Source of the DNA: Candidatus Omnitrophota bacterium
GTDB taxonomy: Bacteria; Omnitrophota; Gorgyraeia; 1-14-0-20-64-10; JACQQZ01
DNA length: 13,122 nucleotides
NCBI GenBank assembly: GCA_016206635.1
Contig: JACQRF010000089.1
Location: forward strand, 1-13,122
Direction of reading: 5' to 3'
A program made the translations under genes and the position numbers. Under the pieces are notes generated by a model, which was given only the letters and a program-made list of their open reading frames with translations, searched no databases and was not told the DNA's origin. Shown here piece after piece: positions 6,543 to 13,122 of the stretch. Position 1 is the stretch's first letter, and the number at the start of each line of letters is the position of its first letter.

Positions 6543-6567
6543 CGCGCTCCCCTGACCCTTTCTCGGC

Positions 6568-8226
6568 TCACTCGACGCGGCGCATCGAGAGGGCGATGCG
6601 GCGCTGCTCATCGTCCAGGCGCAGCACCTTCGCCTTCACAGAGTCGCCCACCGTGAACATCGCCTCCAGCTTCGCGACGACGCCCTCCTTGGTCCGCGCC
6701 CCCTCCTCGGCCGGGGCGGCCGCCGGCCGGTCCGGCAGGCGCACCGGCAGCTCGGAGAGGTGCACGAGGCCGTCGAGATCTTTTTCCAGCTCGACGAAGA
6801 GGCCGAAGTTGGCGATCTTCGTGATCTTGCCCTCGACGAGGGTGCCGGACGGATAGCGCGAGACGATGTCCGACCAGGGATCCGGCATCAGCTGCTTGTA
6901 GCCGAGCCCGATCTTGCGGCTCTCCGGATCCACGCTCATGATCATCACGTCCACCTTCTGGCCTTTCTTGAGCACCTCCGACGGGTGATTGTACCGGCGG
7001 GTCCACGAGAGGTCCTGGACGTGGAGCAAACCGTCCACGCCGTCGGCCAGCTCGACGAACGCGCCGAAATCCGTCAGGTGCTTGACGCGCCCGCTCAATC
7101 GCGTGCCGAGCGGGTACTGGGCCGCAAAGATCTCCCAGGGATTGGCCTCGGTTTGCTTGAGCCCCAGCGCCATCTTCTGATTCGCGCGGTCCACCGACAG
7201 GACGGCCACCTCGATCTCATCGCCGACCTTGAGCACCTCGCTCGGATGCGACGGGCGCTTGGTCCACGACAGCTCGGAGATGTGCACAAGCCCCTCGAGC
7301 CCCTTCTCCGCCTCGACGAACGCGCCGTACGGCATCAGGCTGACGACGCGGCCGTGGATGCGCGAGCCGACCGGGTATTTTTGCTCGGCGGTGTCCCACG
7401 GGTTCGGCGTCAGCTGCTTGAACCCCAGCGAGATCTTCATCGTCTCGCGGTCGAAGCCGAGCACCTGCACGCTGATCTTCTGGCCGACCTGCACCACCTC
7501 GCTCGGATGGCCGACGCGGCCCCAGCTCAAGTCGGTGATGTGCAGCAGCCCGTCGACGCCGCCCAGGTTGACGAACGCGCCGAAGTCGGTGATGTTCTTC
7601 ACGGTGCCCTGGCGGACCTGGCCTACCTCGAGCTCGGCGAACACCTTGAGCTTCTGGGCCTCCTTCTCCTTGGCCAGCGCCTCGCGCCGCGAGACCACGA
7701 CGTTGCGGCGCGGCCGATTGATCTTGATAATGATGAACTGCGCCGTCTGGCCGATGAGCGAGTCAACGTTGCCGAAGCCGCGCAGGAACGCCTGCGACGC
7801 CGGCAGGAACGCCTCGACGCCGCCCAGATCCACCATCAGACCCCCTTTGACCTTGCGGCTGACGCGCCCCTCGGTGAGATCGCCCTCATTCGCCGTGGCC
7901 ATGAGCCGTTCCCACGCCTGGGCCCGCTCGGCCTTTTTCCGCGACAGCACCATGAGGCCCTCCTCGTCCTCGACGGACTCGAGGAGCACCTCCACCTCAT
8001 CGCCCACCTGCAACGCCTGCGGGTCCGGGAATTCGTCCAGCGCGAGAATCCCCTCGGACTTGTAGCCGACATCCACGACGATCCCTTTCTCGGTGATCGC
8101 GATGATCCGGCCTTTGAGGATCTGGCCTTCCTGGAGATCTTTGAGCGACTGCGCGTAGAGCTGCGCGAGCTCCTCGGCCTCCGGGGATCGCGCCCCTTCT
8201 TCCCGTTCCATCTCATGCGTGATCAT
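6568..8226 (-). CDS. rpsA: 30S ribosomal protein S1 with six S1 domains
   Basis: This is a 552-aa protein of usual length for six-domain S1. It binds mRNA on the 30S subunit and helps initiation, especially on structured or weak-SD messages. Six S1 OB-fold repeats are visible at about residues 32-99, 116-186, 201-271, 286-358, 373-445 and 459-552. Repeats 3-5 are the most regular (FGAFV, GLLH or GLVH, HPSEV, VGD or KGQ). Repeat 6 carries a Pro/Ala/Glu-rich insertion of about 30 residues after HLSEL (about 496-525). The start is uncertain: AGGA (8243-8240) is 13 nt from the ATG at 8226 and only 1 nt from an in-frame GTG at 8238. It follows cmk by 7-19 bp, the common cmk-rpsA pairing. Confidence 0.96.
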   Translation of the reverse strand: MITHEMEREEGARSPEAEELAQLYAQSLKDLQEGQILKGRIIAITEKGIVVDVGYKSEGILALDEFPDPQALQVGDEVEVLLESVEDEEGLMVLSRKKAERAQAWERLMATANEGDLTEGRVSRKVKGGLMVDLGGVEAFLPASQAFLRGFGNVDSLIGQTAQFIIIKINRPRRNVVVSRREALAKEKEAQKLKVFAELEVGQVRQGTVKNITDFGAFVNLGGVDGLLHITDLSWGRVGHPSEVVQVGQKISVQVLGFDRETMKISLGFKQLTPNPWDTAEQKYPVGSRIHGRVVSLMPYGAFVEAEKGLEGLVHISELSWTKRPSHPSEVLKVGDEIEVAVLSVDRANQKMALGLKQTEANPWEIFAAQYPLGTRLSGRVKHLTDFGAFVELADGVDGLLHVQDLSWTRRYNHPSEVLKKGQKVDVMIMSVDPESRKIGLGYKQLMPDPWSDIVSRYPSGTLVEGKITKIANFGLFVELEKDLDGLVHLSELPVRLPDRPAAAPAEEGARTKEGVVAKLEAMFTVGDSVKAKVLRLDDEQRRIALSMRRVE

Positions 8227-8245
8227 GCGTGTGTCCACATCCTTT

Positions 8246-8959
8246 TCAGCGTACCTTCACCCCCGGGCCCCGCCAAGGCAGGGCGATCGGGTGATGCTTG
8301 AGACACCTCAAGAGGGTTTGTATGGTTTGGCGCGGGGTCCGCCGCGACGTGTCCACCACGATGGCGCCCGCCGCCCGGCGCAGCGGCGAATCGGCGCGGC
8401 GCGTATCGCGGCGGTCGCGCGCGCGCAGCGCGTGGAGCACCTGCGCGTACGTCAGCGTGGCGCCCGCCCGGCGCAGATCGCGCCATCGGCGGCGCGCCCG
8501 CACCGGGACCGACGCCGTCACGTAAAATTTCCACGCGGCCGCCGGGAACACGACCGTGCCGGTGTCCCGGCCTTCCGCGACCACGCGGCCCCGGCGGCCG
8601 ATCCGCCGCTGCGCGGCGACCAGCGCCCGGCGCACCGCCGGAATCACGGCGATCTCCGACGCGCGGGCCGACACCGCCGCCGTCCGAATCACCGACGTCA
8701 CGTCCCGACCGTCGAGCATCACGCGCAGCCGACGGCGCGCATCCAGCCGCAGCGTGAGGCGGGCCTGCCGCGCCAGCGCCCCGAGCCGCCGGGCGGCCGA
8801 CGGCGTCAGGCCGGCCCGCAGGCTCTTCCACGCGACGGCCCGATACATCGCGCCAGTATCCAAATGGAACCACCCTAAGGCCCTCGCCACGCCCGAGGCC
8901 GCGGTTGACTTCCCGCCCCCGGACGGGCCGTCCACCGTGATGATCGGCCTCACCGGCAC
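8246..8959 (-). CDS. cmk: Cytidylate kinase
   Basis: A 237-aa NMP kinase that phosphorylates CMP and dCMP with ATP in the cytoplasm. The P-loop GPSGGGKS is at residues 11-18 and the substrate motif LDTGAMYR at 33-40. GRDVT (84-88), EGRDTGTVVFP (129-139) and the lid motif RDRRDTRRADSPL (181-193) all match the Cmk family. The protein is strongly Arg-rich, in line with high GC. Two GTG starts are possible: 8959 overlaps the tyrA stop by 10 bp, while 8953 (giving MRPIITVDGP) makes a GTGA overlap like that at aroF-tyrA. The difference is two residues. The close spacing implies translational coupling to tyrA and then rpsA. Confidence 0.96.
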   Translation of the reverse strand: MPVRPIITVDGPSGGGKSTAASGVARALGWFHLDTGAMYRAVAWKSLRAGLTPSAARRLGALARQARLTLRLDARRRLRVMLDGRDVTSVIRTAAVSARASEIAVIPAVRRALVAAQRRIGRRGRVVAEGRDTGTVVFPAAAWKFYVTASVPVRARRRWRDLRRAGATLTYAQVLHALRARDRRDTRRADSPLRRAAGAIVVDTSRRTPRQTIQTLLRCLKHHPIALPWRGPGVKVR

Positions 8960-9801
8960 AACCGCTGGCGTGCGCGCCGGCTGGCGGCCAGCGTCTTGCG
9001 CAATTCCTCGGCATCGCGGTACGCGATCGCCTGGCGGAGATGGACCAGCGTCCGCTCAAATCGGCCCAGCGCCGCCAGGAGCGCGTCGCGATTGCTCAGG
9101 CAAATGTCCTGCCACAACGCGGGATCCCCGAGCGCCACGCGGGTCATGTCCGCAAAGCCGGTCGCCGCCAGCGCCGTCTCCTCGGCGGTCGCCGCCGCGA
9201 CCAGGCTGGCCGCCACCACGTGCGGCGTGTGGCTGATCATCGCCACGATCGTATCGTGGCGCTCCGGCGTCATCCGGCTCGTCCGCATGCCGACGGCGCG
9301 CCAGAGCGCCGCCACCTGGCGGACCGCCCGGCGCGGCGTGCCGGGCGCCGGGGTGAGCGCGCACCACGCGCCCTCGAACAACTCCGCGGACGCGGCGGCA
9401 ATCCCGCTCCGCTCGGAGCCGGCCATCGGGTGGCTGCCGACGGCGCGAATGCGGTTCGGGAGCGCGCGCGACCAGCCGCGCACGATCGCCGATTTCGCGG
9501 ACGCCGCATCGGTCAAGAGGAACGCGTGCGCCGTGGCCGCCGCCACCCGCCGCGCCATCGGCACCACGGTGCTCGGCGGCGTGGCGATGACCACGAGGTC
9601 GGCCGCCGCCACGGCCGGCGCGAGCGCCGTGAAACCCCGGTCGATCGCCCCGGCCCGTCGGGCCTGGGCCAGCGTCGCCGCGCGGCGGGCCACGCCAACC
9701 ACGCGGCCGGCGGCGCCCCGGCGCCGGAGGGCCAGCCCGAGCGACCCGCCGATTAGCCCCAGGCCGATGATCGTGACCTGGCGGAAGAGCGGCCGCCTCA
9801 C
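8950..9801 (-). CDS. tyrA: Prephenate (or arogenate) dehydrogenase
   Basis: A 283-aa enzyme that oxidatively decarboxylates prephenate to 4-hydroxyphenylpyruvate, the committed step to tyrosine; arogenate is an alternative substrate. The Rossmann motif GLGLIGGS is at residues 13-20. The catalytic-His motif GSHPMAGSERSG is at 122-133 (His124), and ISHTPH at 189-194 and GFADMTR at 215-221 belong to the C-terminal helical domain. There is no C-terminal ACT domain. The end of strand beta-2 reads VVGVARR rather than carrying an acidic residue, so NADP+ may be used; this is inference. The GTG at 9801 was chosen because it forms a GTGA overlap with the aroF stop and leaves a normal N-terminus; the open frame extends 30 codons further inside aroF. 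Confidence 0.94.
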   Translation of the reverse strand: MRRPLFRQVTIIGLGLIGGSLGLALRRRGAAGRVVGVARRAATLAQARRAGAIDRGFTALAPAVAAADLVVIATPPSTVVPMARRVAAATAHAFLLTDAASAKSAIVRGWSRALPNRIRAVGSHPMAGSERSGIAAASAELFEGAWCALTPAPGTPRRAVRQVAALWRAVGMRTSRMTPERHDTIVAMISHTPHVVAASLVAAATAEETALAATGFADMTRVALGDPALWQDICLSNRDALLAALGRFERTLVHLRQAIAYRDAEELRKTLAASRRARQRLCR

Positions 9802-10814
9802 AAGTCGCGGCCCACGGCTCGGGCGACGCGCTTGAGCTCGCCCATCAGCTTGGCGAAACGGTCCGGCAGGATTGATTGCGGGCCGTCGCATAACGCCTCC
9901 TCCGGCTTGTTGTGGACCTCAATCAGCAAGCCGTCGGCGCCGGCGGCGATCCCCGCCTTCGCGATCGCCGGCACTAGGCCCCACCGGCCGGTGCTGTGGC
10001 TCGGGTCCACGATCACGGGGAGATGGCTGCTCCCCTTGATCACCGGGACCGCGTTGATATCCAGCGTGAACCGGGTGTCCGTCTCAAACGTGCGGATCCC
10101 CCGTTCGCAGAGCATGACGTTGAAATTCCCGTTCTGCAGGATGTACTCGGCCGACAGCAGCCATTCCTTGATGGTCGAGGCCATGCCGCGCTTGAGCAGC
10201 ACCGGTTTCTTCGAGAGGCCGACCTCTTTCAAGAGATCGAAGTTCTGCATGTTCCGCGCGCCGATCTGGATGATGTCCACGTGGCGCTCCACCAGGTCGA
10301 GATCGCGCACGTCCATCAGCTCCGTGATCGTCAACATGCCGACTTTCTTGCTGACGTCTTTCAGGTATTTGAGCCCCTCCTCCTCCAGCCCCTGGAAACT
10401 GTAGGGCGAGGTGCGCGGTTTGTAGGCGCCGCCGCGCAGGACGGTCGCGCCGGCCTTCTTGACCGATTTGGCGATCGCCAGCAACGTCTCGTAATTCTCG
10501 ACGGCGCAGGGGCCGGCCATGATGACGAGCGGCTTGCCGCCGACCGCCGCGTGGCTATTGAGCGAGATCACCGTGCCGTTCGGCTTGAACTCGCGGGAGA
10601 CCAGCTTGTACGGGGCGAGGATCGGGACCACTTTCTCGACGCCGGGAAAGATCTCCAGCGGCTGGACGCGCAGGACATCCTCCTCGCCGATCACGCCGAT
10701 GATGGTCCGCTCGACCCCTTTGGAGATCATCGGCTTGAGGCCTAAGGCCTTGACCCGCTTCACCAAGTGGGTGATCTGCTGCTCCGTCGCGTCCGGTTTC
10801 AGCACGATAATCAT
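9798..10814 (-). CDS. aroF: 3-deoxy-7-phosphoheptulonate (DAHP) synthase, type I-beta
   Basis: A 338-aa cytoplasmic enzyme condensing phosphoenolpyruvate and erythrose 4-phosphate, the first step of the shikimate pathway. Residues 1-68 form the ferredoxin-like regulatory domain seen in Thermotoga-type enzymes, linked to feedback inhibition in that family. The (beta/alpha)8 barrel follows, with GPCAVE (101-106), KPRTSPYSFQG (132-142), IGARNMQNF (184-192), LLKRGM (207-211) and DPSHSTGR (270-277). Likely metal ligands are Cys103, His273, Glu299 and Asp310. The ATG at 10814 is supported by GGAG (10823-10820) 5 nt upstream. It has lower GC and more Lys than its neighbours, and is the only operon gene preceded by a real gap, with a palindrome. 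It overlaps tyrA by 4 bp. Confidence 0.97.
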   Translation of the reverse strand: MIIVLKPDATEQQITHLVKRVKALGLKPMISKGVERTIIGVIGEEDVLRVQPLEIFPGVEKVVPILAPYKLVSREFKPNGTVISLNSHAAVGGKPLVIMAGPCAVENYETLLAIAKSVKKAGATVLRGGAYKPRTSPYSFQGLEEEGLKYLKDVSKKVGMLTITELMDVRDLDLVERHVDIIQIGARNMQNFDLLKEVGLSKKPVLLKRGMASTIKEWLLSAEYILQNGNFNVMLCERGIRTFETDTRFTLDINAVPVIKGSSHLPVIVDPSHSTGRWGLVPAIAKAGIAAGADGLLIEVHNKPEEALCDGPQSILPDRFAKLMGELKRVARAVGRDL

Positions 10815-10860
10815 AGGTTCTCCACGACCATTGTTTTCCCTGCAGAGTTTCCTGTCACCT

Positions 10861-10887
10861 CAAGGGGAAACCCAGGGTTTCCCCTTG
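10861..10887. repeat. Perfect 27-bp palindrome between aminotransferase gene and aroF
   Basis: The arms CAAGGGGAAACCC (10861-10873) and GGGTTTCCCCTTG (10875-10887) are perfect inverted copies around one central base. They fill a quarter of the ~99-bp gap, the only non-coding gap of note in the operon. In the minus-strand transcript the hairpin is followed by AGGTGACAGG, not a U-run, so it is not a standard intrinsic terminator. It could stabilise or segment the mRNA, or be an operator or a dispersed palindromic repeat. No convincing aroF promoter was found after it. Confidence 0.65.
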
Positions 10888-10913
10888 GCCCCTTTCCTTC
10901 AGAGGTCAAACAC

Positions 10914-12002
10914 TCAGCGATACACGATCGCACGCAATGCGGCGGTCAACCGCGCCATTTCCTCTGGGGTACCGATCGTGATCCGCAGGAATCCGTCCAG
11001 GCGCCACGCGGTCATCTCCCGCACGATGATCCCCTGGCGCAGCAGCGCCTGGGCCGTCGCGCGGGCGGCCGCCCCCACCTCCACCAACACGAAGTTCGTC
11101 GCGCTCGGCACGGCGCGCCACCCCAGCGCCTCGACCGTCTCCAGCAACGCCTGCCGGCCGGCCCGGACGTACGCGCGGGTCGCCTCCAGGTGCGCGTCGT
11201 CATCCAACGCCGCCGCGGCCGCGGCCTGCGCCAGCAGGTTCACATTGAACGGCTCGCGGACCTGCTGCAGGGCCGCCGCGATCGGCGCCGGCGCGATCCC
11301 GTAGCCGATCCGCAGGCCGCTCAACCCGTACGCCTTGGAGAACGTGCGCGTCACCAGCACCGCCCGCCCTGCCTGCACCAGCGGGATCGTCTGCGGGAAC
11401 TCCGGGACGTCCGCCAGCTCGACATACGCCTCGTCGAACACCACCAGCACATCGTCCGACAACCCGTTGAGGAACGCGGCCACCTCGCGGGCCGTGACAT
11501 AGGTGCCGGTCGGGTTATCCGGGTTGGCGACGAACACCATCCTCGTGCGCCGGGTGATCGCCCGGCGCATCGCCGGCAGATCGTACCGGAACTGCGTGAG
11601 CGGCACCGATCGCACGGCGGCGCCGGCCACCTGCCCCGCCAATCGGTAGATCAGGAAGGTCGGGTCGGCCACGACGACCTCGTCGCCCGGCTCGACGTAC
11701 GCCCGCAGCGCCAGCGTGATCAGCTCGTCGGAGCCGTTGCCGAGGACGACCTGTTCCGGTGTCACGCCCAGCCGCCCGGCCAACTTCTGCCGCAGGACCG
11801 TGCCGTGGCTGTCCGGATAGCGGTGGACGCCGCCGAGCGCCTCGCGCACGGCCGCCACCGCCTTGGGCGACGGCCCCAACGCGTTCTCGTTCGAGGCCAG
11901 CTTGAGGACGTCGGTCAGGCCCAGCTCCCGCTGCACCTCCTCGATCGGCCGGCCCGGCTCATACGACGCCAGGCCGCGCAGGGCGCGGCGCGACTGGATC
12001 AT
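10914..12002 (-). CDS. hisC: Histidinol-phosphate / aromatic aminotransferase (HisC family)
   Basis: A 362-aa PLP-dependent fold-type I aminotransferase of class II, HisC-like. Visible motifs are LASNENALGPSP (35-46), RYPD (61-64), GNGSDE (88-93), NPDNPTGT (160-167), FDEAY (189-193), and TRTFSKAYGLSGLRIGY (218-234) with the PLP lysine at 223. FNVN (252-255) and TNFVLV (302-307) are also family features. HisC enzymes make histidinol phosphate, but members encoded beside pheA, tyrA and aroF often act on phenylpyruvate, hydroxyphenylpyruvate or prephenate. No other his gene is present, so an aromatic aminotransferase role is favoured from context; sequence alone does not decide. The ATG at 12002 overlaps the pheA stop as ATGA. 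Longer in-frame starts lie inside pheA and are unlikely. Confidence 0.92.
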   Translation of the reverse strand: MIQSRRALRGLASYEPGRPIEEVQRELGLTDVLKLASNENALGPSPKAVAAVREALGGVHRYPDSHGTVLRQKLAGRLGVTPEQVVLGNGSDELITLALRAYVEPGDEVVVADPTFLIYRLAGQVAGAAVRSVPLTQFRYDLPAMRRAITRRTRMVFVANPDNPTGTYVTAREVAAFLNGLSDDVLVVFDEAYVELADVPEFPQTIPLVQAGRAVLVTRTFSKAYGLSGLRIGYGIAPAPIAAALQQVREPFNVNLLAQAAAAAALDDDAHLEATRAYVRAGRQALLETVEALGWRAVPSATNFVLVEVGAAARATAQALLRQGIIVREMTAWRLDGFLRITIGTPEEMARLTAALRAIVYR

Positions 12003-13069
12003 GCCGAGGCCGGGTACGAGCCCAACACCTTGAGGAACGTGCACCGCTCCTCGAGGGCCGCGATCGCCTTGGCCACGGCGGCTGTCTGCGCGTGGCCTTC
12101 CAAATCCACGAAGAAATAATAGTCCCACGCCTTCCGCCTGGACGGGCGCGACTCGATCTTCGTCAAGTTAATCCGGTACCGGCGGAACGGCGCCAGCATG
12201 TCGTGCAGCGCCCCGACGCGATCCTTGATCGAGAACACCAGCGACGTCTTGTCGTGGGCCGTCGGGCGGGCCACCGTCCGGCCAACCACCAAGAACCGGG
12301 TCACGTTCCGCGAGCTGTCGCCGACCGACCGGGCCAGGAACGAGAGCCCGTATCGCCGCGCGGCCTCCTCGCTGGCGATCGCCGCGGAGTCGGTCGGGTG
12401 ATTGTGCGCCATCGCCGCGGCCATGCTGGTGCTGAGCGTCTCGACCAGCTTGGCGGCCGGCAGGTGGGCCTCGATCCATGCCCGGCACTGGGCGTGCGCC
12501 TGCGGGTGCAGATACAACCGCTTGACTTTCGCCAGGGGGCATGCCCCGACGGCGTGGTGATCGATCGGCTGCAGGATCTCCGAGGAAATGACCAGCTCCG
12601 TCTCCACCAACCGGTCGAGGGTGTACCCGACGGTCCCCTCCAGCGAATTTTCAATCGGGACCACGCCGTAGTCCGCCCGGCGCCGCTCCACGTCCCCATA
12701 GACATCGCCGATCGTCGCGCACGGCACGTACGTCACCTGCGAGCCGAACTTCCGGCGGGCGGCCAGGTGCGCGAAGCTCATCGGCGGCCCCTGATACGCG
12801 ATCGTCGGCGCCACGACCGCCCCCAGCGAGCTGGACATCACCTCGCGGAAGATGGCGCGCAACGCCTCCTTCGACAGCGGCCCGCGGCTGGCCGCCATGG
12901 CATTCGCATAGACCGCCTGCTCCCGATCGGGGGAGAACGTCGTCCCCTGCCCGCCGGTGAGCTTCAGGCGGCCGACCGCGGCCGCCACGGCCGCGCGGTC
13001 GTTCAGCAGCGCGACGAGCCGCCGGTCGAGCTGGTCAATCCGTCGTCGAAGGGCCTTCAGCGTGGGCAA
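11999..13069 (-). CDS. pheA: Bifunctional chorismate mutase / prephenate dehydratase
   Basis: A 356-aa P-protein. An AroQ-type chorismate mutase domain covers about residues 1-85 (LRRRIDQLDRRLVALLNDR, then DREQAVYANA). Prephenate dehydratase follows at about 88-265, with AYQGPPMSFAHLAA (91-104), PIENSLEGTV (138-147) and the catalytic-site segment SSRNVTRF (252-259). The ACT domain at about 272-352 contains GALHDML (286-292) and ESRP (306-309), typical of phenylalanine feedback binding. It converts chorismate to prephenate and then to phenylpyruvate. The start is a TTG at 13069 with AGAGGAG (13086-13080) 10 nt upstream; the frame stays open to the window edge, so a start further upstream cannot be excluded. 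It is the first complete gene of the operon; its promoter is not visible. Confidence 0.95.
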   Translation of the reverse strand: MPTLKALRRRIDQLDRRLVALLNDRAAVAAAVGRLKLTGGQGTTFSPDREQAVYANAMAASRGPLSKEALRAIFREVMSSSLGAVVAPTIAYQGPPMSFAHLAARRKFGSQVTYVPCATIGDVYGDVERRRADYGVVPIENSLEGTVGYTLDRLVETELVISSEILQPIDHHAVGACPLAKVKRLYLHPQAHAQCRAWIEAHLPAAKLVETLSTSMAAAMAHNHPTDSAAIASEEAARRYGLSFLARSVGDSSRNVTRFLVVGRTVARPTAHDKTSLVFSIKDRVGALHDMLAPFRRYRINLTKIESRPSRRKAWDYYFFVDLEGHAQTAAVAKAIAALEERCTFLKVLGSYPASA

Positions 13070-13122
13070 CGGGCGTTGGCTCCTCTGTGACTGAGGTCGA
13101 AGCCGGAGGGGTCTCTCCCGGC
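13035..13122 (-). CDS. Possible C-terminal end of an upstream gene (partial, uncertain)
   Basis: One minus-strand frame enters from the window edge and runs 28 codons to a TGA at 13037-13035, overlapping the start of pheA by about 35 bp. Its residues are rich in Pro, Thr, Ser and Glu (including TSVTEEPTPVAHAE), like a disordered C-terminal tail. Overlapping junctions are common in this operon, so an upstream co-transcribed gene could end here. The stretch is too short to name, and the frame may be open by chance at this GC content. Confidence 0.25.
   Translation of the reverse strand, partial: PGETPPASTSVTEEPTPVAHAEGPSTTD

Noticed and set aside
6760..8301. Long plus-strand open frame (513 codons) opposite rpsA
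   Set aside because: It mirrors the repeated S1 codons on the other strand, has no recognisable domain, and rpsA is unmistakable. High GC makes such antisense frames common.
10767..12119. Plus-strand open frame (450 codons) opposite the aminotransferase gene
   Set aside because: It is Arg/His/Gln-rich and low-complexity, lies antisense to a clear HisC-family protein, and is a high-GC artefact.
12092..13090. Plus-strand open frame (332 codons) opposite pheA
   Set aside because: It has shadow composition and no family features, while pheA on the other strand has all expected domains.

Overview
The window is a high-GC bacterial chromosome segment. It has three blocks: the 5' end of an rRNA operon (minus strand, leaving at position 1), an unusual exported multidomain protein gene upstream of it (minus), and a tight aromatic amino acid / translation operon (minus). 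One convergent plus-strand signalling gene lies between the last two. The exported protein carries seven copies of an xG(L/A/M)EE motif, mostly as PAAG(L/A)EE. From memory, recurring 'AGLEE' motifs are typical of large exported proteins of Candidatus Omnitrophota (OP3). That phylum is my best guess but was not verified here; GC content and operon order fit it without proving it.

Positions 1-285 hold the first ~39 nt of 16S rRNA and a ~210-nt leader. The leader starts at a near-consensus sigma70 promoter (TTGACA, 17 bp, TATACT). It contains a boxA-like 11-mer, an intrinsic-terminator-like hairpin with six U, a clear boxA, and a segment that can pair with the very start of 16S. Positions 318-3818 encode the ~1166-aa exported protein: signal peptide, then four modules separated by xGLEE linkers. 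Modules B and C appear homologous to each other, and the linker DNA includes an exact 28-bp repeat. Positions 4023-5354 (plus) encode a membrane sensor with HAMP and a GGDDF-type diguanylate cyclase domain.

Positions 5364-13069 read leftward as pheA, a hisC-type aminotransferase, aroF, tyrA, cmk, rpsA and tyrS. Three junctions overlap (ATGA or GTGA) and two have short gaps. The only sizeable gap is the ~100 bp between the aminotransferase and aroF, which holds a perfect palindrome. AroF opens the shikimate pathway. PheA makes prephenate and phenylpyruvate, TyrA takes prephenate towards tyrosine, the aminotransferase can supply the last transamination, and TyrS charges tRNA with tyrosine. Cmk and ribosomal protein S1 are a frequent pair inserted in such operons. 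aroA, often found between tyrA and cmk, is absent here.

The convergent tyrS and cyclase genes end inside one perfect palindrome that contains both stop codons. No mobile elements, CRISPR arrays or tRNA genes were recognised.
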